This document shows positions 5,521-7,470 of a DNA stretch of 7,470 nucleotides, piece by piece. Each line of letters begins with the position of its first letter. Positions within the stretch are counted from its first letter, which is position 1. Source of the DNA: Dehalococcoidia bacterium UBA2588 (GTDB lineage Bacteria > Chloroflexota > Dehalococcoidia > Lucifugimonadales > UBA3495); NCBI GenBank assembly GCA_002339805.1, contig DDKW01000016.1, forward strand, positions 1-7,470. The letters run 5' to 3'. The position numbers and the translations under genes are program-made. The notes under the pieces are model-generated. The model did no database searches. It had not been told where the DNA came from and saw nothing but the letters and a program-made list of their open reading frames with translations.

Positions 5521-6729
5521 CTAAGGAAGTATTTTTAGCGCCTCATTGAGACCGCCGGATAAGAATACGTCAAAATCTCTTACCATTTCATCTGACGACT
5601 TCTGAAAATGTTTCACGAACGAGGCTTCAAATCCTAATTCATCAAGGTCTTTATAATAGTCCACTCTAACAGTTTCCTCTCCTACTTGATCCACCAAGTA
5701 AGCTATAAACCAAGTTCCAACACCGTAGGTATCAAACCAGCATTCATAGCCCCAACTGCACGCGACAGGATCTGCATAAGATAAGTCCTTTAATCCTTTA
5801 TCGTATGCCAAGTATCCGTTTATGGAAGACGTGTATTTGCGAGTCATTATTTCTTCCAAGTAATTTGCACGTACTCCTGGTTGCCTAGAATACAAAAGCT
5901 GGGCGAAGAATTCTGCTGTTCCTTCAGCAAACCAAGGCTTGCCTTCTCCTCCGCTCTTGTTCTCCCTACCGGTTTTGTCACCATTTACATCAGTGTCTGA
6001 AATATGTGCATGTTGGTAAACATGAAAATATTCATGCATAGTGACAACTTTATAATCTTCTTCATCTGGAGATGGGCGCTGAGTAGATAGTGACACAGTC
6101 GTAAAATAATAATTCAAGTAGTCACGATTGTATGTACTTACTCCAGCAGATCCTTCTTTGGCATAGCGTGTAAACAATGGATAATTCGCATTTGCGCAAT
6201 CCCATTCTGTTTTCCATCCACTATCCAATTTCTTGTGCCGATCACAAAATTCATCCTCTATCTGCCTCGCAGCTTCAATATCAGTGCCAATTATATAAAT
6301 TTCCGTCGGCCCATAATTACCCCAAGCATCAGTGGCGACGTTATACCATTTCGTGGCTAGATCAATAGTACTTTGATCAATATCCATGGCCGCATATACA
6401 GGAGGAGTACCCGTAATTACTTCTCCCCAAGAGGGGCTTGCAGGGGCTGATACAGTTTTTACTTCCTTCTGTACAGCTGTAGGTTTAGCCTCTTCTGGAA
6501 CAGCTTTAATTTCAGGAGTTGGAGTTGGTATTGTTGGTTTTACAATAAGTGGAACTTCAGTAGATTGAGGAGTTACCAGTACAGGTGTTAGCTCCACAGC
6601 AAGCGACGCATTTGTTAATAGAGATGGAGTAGTCGAAGAACCTGCATGGTTAGTGACACTTTCTTCACTAACCATGCAGGCGATAGAACTCACTATTAAC
6701 ATTGAGATGAGTAATACTACACGTACCAC
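5521..6729 (-). CDS. Lipoprotein zinc metallopeptidase (gluzincin, HExxH)
   Basis: A 402-residue protein with a signal sequence ending SSIAC; Cys18 is the likely lipidated residue. A Thr/Pro/Val-rich linker with TPTPTPE spans about 35-100. The folded domain starts near residue 115. It carries the zinc motif HEYFH (232-236) within MHEYFHVYQHAH, followed by WFAEGTAEFF (266-275). Glu269 fits the third zinc ligand of gluzincins, which occurs in similar 'EGxA' contexts in the MA clan. Glu233 would be the catalytic base. Two cysteine pairs (162/178 and 324/330) could form disulfides, consistent with an extracytoplasmic location. The exact peptidase family and substrate are unknown. The start is GTG 6729, with AGGA 13 nt upstream (6743-6746), a long spacing; the next in-frame ATG, at codon 10, would leave too short a signal peptide. 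A perfect 16-bp inverted repeat covers codons for residues 17-30. Confidence 0.75.
   Translation of the reverse strand: MVRVVLLISMLIVSSIACMVSEESVTNHAGSSTTPSLLTNASLAVELTPVLVTPQSTEVPLIVKPTIPTPTPEIKAVPEEAKPTAVQKEVKTVSAPASPSWGEVITGTPPVYAAMDIDQSTIDLATKWYNVATDAWGNYGPTEIYIIGTDIEAARQIEDEFCDRHKKLDSGWKTEWDCANANYPLFTRYAKEGSAGVSTYNRDYLNYYFTTVSLSTQRPSPDEEDYKVVTMHEYFHVYQHAHISDTDVNGDKTGRENKSGGEGKPWFAEGTAEFFAQLLYSRQPGVRANYLEEIMTRKYTSSINGYLAYDKGLKDLSYADPVACSWGYECWFDTYGVGTWFIAYLVDQVGEETVRVDYYKDLDELGFEASFVKHFQKSSDEMVRDFDVFLSGGLNEALKILP
6641..6680. repeat. Perfect 16-bp inverted repeat inside the metallopeptidase gene
   Basis: CCTGCATGGTTAGTGA (6641-6656) and TCACTAACCATGCAGG (6665-6680) are exact reverse complements separated by an 8-nt loop. 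In the minus-strand mRNA this would be a stable hairpin about 50 nt after the start codon. It encodes the lipobox Cys and the first mature residues (C-M-V-S-E-E-S-V-T-N-H-A), and it leaves the reading frame open. It is far longer than expected by chance in a window of this size. Confidence 0.9.
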
Positions 6730-6759
6730 TTGTGATAATTCATCCTATGAATTTAGTCT

Positions 6760-6768
6760 TTTATAACA
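6760..6768 (-). promoter_or_regulatory. Extended -10 (TGTTATAAA) for the metallopeptidase gene
   Basis: On the minus strand TG-n-TATAAA matches the extended -10 form. It predicts transcription from about 6753 and a leader of about 24 nt that includes the AGGA at 6743-6746. A TTGACT at 6793-6798 is too far upstream (27 bp) to be its -35. The gap from 6730 to 6821 is otherwise AT-rich without a visible terminator for the upstream gene. Confidence 0.4.
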
Positions 6769-6821
6769 ATACATTATTTTTATTAAGTATATAGTCAAAA
6801 TTTCGCATTTCTATAACATTT

Positions 6822-7208
6822 TTAAGCATTCAATTCAGCCCTAGCTTTAGGGTTTAATAGATAAATTAGTGCTCCCACTTCAATTATCCCAGTACCAATT
6901 ATCCATGCGAATTCTGGATTGGGATCTATAGTGGCTAATACGCATTCAACTAATTTCAAAACACTTAATGCTACCACCAGCCAAAATGCTATTTTGATTC
7001 CTTTCCCTACTAAAATTGGCGCTACCATTTTAATCAATCCTGCAATCACGAAGATCATAACAGGAGGTTCTGCACCAGTGGTTACATCATTCGGAGAAGA
7101 CATGAATAATAATGCTGTAAACACTATCAGGAACCCTCCGAATTGAGACAAGATTAACCCTGTCTGCAAATGCCCGATTTCTTTACCTGTTAAAAATTTA
7201 AATAACAT
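6822..7208 (-). CDS. Four-helix membrane protein of unknown function
   Basis: A 128-residue protein with four predicted transmembrane segments at about residues 16-36, 49-68, 70-91 and 100-118. It has a basic N-terminus (MLFKFLTGKEIGH) and a short charged tail (NPKARAELNA). There is no signal peptidase or lipobox motif and no recognisable catalytic motif, and I do not recognise the family. The loop between helices 1 and 2 (SSPNDVTTGAEPP) and that between helices 3 and 4 (DPNPEF) are polar and probably on the same side. ATG 7208 is chosen over GTG 7220, four codons upstream, because ATG is the commoner start and neither has a strong SD (GAGAG precedes ATG 7208). It lies 92 bp upstream of the metallopeptidase gene on the same strand and is divergent from the lipoprotein gene at 7292. 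Confidence 0.65.
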   Translation of the reverse strand: MLFKFLTGKEIGHLQTGLILSQFGGFLIVFTALLFMSSPNDVTTGAEPPVMIFVIAGLIKMVAPILVGKGIKIAFWLVVALSVLKLVECVLATIDPNPEFAWIIGTGIIEVGALIYLLNPKARAELNA

Positions 7209-7246
7209 AGAAGCTCTCACTAAATTAAATTTATATTCCTGTACGA

Positions 7247-7252
7247 ATTATA
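7247..7252 (-). promoter_or_regulatory. -10 box (TATAAT) upstream of the four-helix membrane protein
   Basis: A perfect TATAAT on the minus strand gives a predicted start near 7240 and a leader of about 32 nt to ATG 7208. A second AT-rich candidate, TATAAA, lies at 7230-7235. No -35 is recognisable, and local AT-richness makes chance matches likely. Confidence 0.3.
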
Positions 7253-7273
7253 CTTATCAGTGATCCTACATGC

Positions 7274-7282
7274 TGGTAAAAT
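7274..7282 (+). promoter_or_regulatory. Extended -10 (TGGTAAAAT) for the edge lipoprotein gene
   Basis: TG-n-TAAAAT matches the extended -10 form. A partial -35, TTATCA (7254-7259), lies 17 bp upstream. The predicted start is about 7289, only about 3 nt before ATG 7292, where no Shine-Dalgarno is present. This fits a leaderless or nearly leaderless mRNA. Confidence 0.4.
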
Positions 7283-7291
7283 AGTATGTAA

Positions 7292-7470
7292 ATGGCCAAA
7301 AACATAAGAATTACATTAATCCTTTTAGCTAGCGTAATATTAGGATGCGCAGAAGAAATCTCAGACAGTTTATCAAGTGCAGAGCGTATCACTTCCACTA
7401 TTGGAACAGTCCCCAAAGAGCACTCCGATAGTACCCATAATATAAATCCTACAGAGCCACAATCAGTAGG
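7292..7470 (+). CDS. N-terminus of a lipoprotein, cut by the window edge
   Basis: An open frame of 59 complete codons runs off the right edge. It begins MAKNIRITLILLASVILGCA: a basic start, a hydrophobic core and a lipobox ILGC with Cys19 as the likely lipidated residue. The mature part begins with Glu/Ser-rich sequence (AEEISDSLSSAERI) and becomes Ser/Thr/Pro-rich, as expected of a flexible linker. The functional domain lies outside the window, so no function can be given. A promoter-like element ends 9 nt upstream and no SD is visible. It is divergent from the four-helix membrane protein, with 83 bp between them. Being a real lipoprotein gene is very likely from the signal sequence alone. 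Confidence 0.75.
   Translation, partial: MAKNIRITLILLASVILGCAEEISDSLSSAERITSTIGTVPKEHSDSTHNINPTEPQSV

Noticed and set aside
6386..6568. Plus-strand open frame of 60 codons
   Set aside because: It is antisense to the Thr/Pro-rich linker of the metallopeptidase; the Val/Gly/Ser bias is a by-product of that repeat-like coding sequence.
6735..6743. ATG at 6743 as an alternative metallopeptidase start or upstream mini-ORF
   Set aside because: It is out of frame with the lipoprotein and ends after eight codons; there is no sign that it is translated.
7231..7416. Minus-strand open frame of 61 codons at the right edge
   Set aside because: It is antisense to the lipoprotein start at 7292, whose signal peptide and lipobox are much stronger evidence.
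1..7470. Possible defence island, secretion system or biosynthetic cluster
   Set aside because: No nuclease, ATPase, toxin-antitoxin, recombinase or modular biosynthetic gene is present; the gene set is a mix of independent envelope and small soluble proteins.

Overview
The window is AT-rich bacterial DNA carrying six complete protein genes, a probable seventh short membrane-protein gene, and two genes cut by the window edges. I see no tRNA, rRNA, CRISPR array, insertion sequence or integrase. Three proteins carry a lipobox, and one of these has a Thr/Pro-rich 'TPTPTPE' linker. Together with an oxalate/formate-antiporter-like MFS carrier and low GC, this resembles marine Chloroflexota (SAR202-like) genomes. 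That placement is an inference from overall style, not a marker-based assignment.

Layout. Positions 1-590: the start of a minus-strand membrane protein (1-69), a 12-bp-arm hairpin (130-171), a small dimeric alpha/beta-barrel protein (189-452, minus), and a divergent intergenic region. Positions 591-3403: two plus-strand multi-pass membrane proteins, a GT-C (GT39/ArnT-like) glycosyltransferase and an MFS carrier. Positions 3422-5077 (minus): a large lipoprotein with a degraded M23/LytM-like domain, convergent with the MFS gene across only 18 bp. Positions 5163-5450 (plus): a second small dimeric alpha/beta-barrel protein, followed by a hairpin. Positions 5521-6729 (minus): a lipoprotein HExxH metallopeptidase of the gluzincin type. 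Positions 6822-7208 (minus): a four-helix membrane protein. Positions 7292-7470 (plus): the N-terminus of a third lipoprotein.

How the genes relate. Most products sit in or on the cell envelope (three lipoproteins and three or four membrane proteins). Strands alternate and no adjacent pair looks tightly coupled, so this reads as a set of small independent transcription units rather than one operon. I see no obvious multi-gene defence or biosynthetic system.

The strongest unexplained signal is a perfect 16-bp inverted repeat with an 8-nt loop (6641-6680). It lies inside the metallopeptidase gene, exactly where the lipobox cysteine and the mature N-terminus are encoded. Other points of interest are the probable loss of zinc ligands in the M23-like lipoprotein, promoter spacing that suggests leaderless mRNAs for two lipoprotein genes, and matching hairpins just downstream of both small barrel genes.
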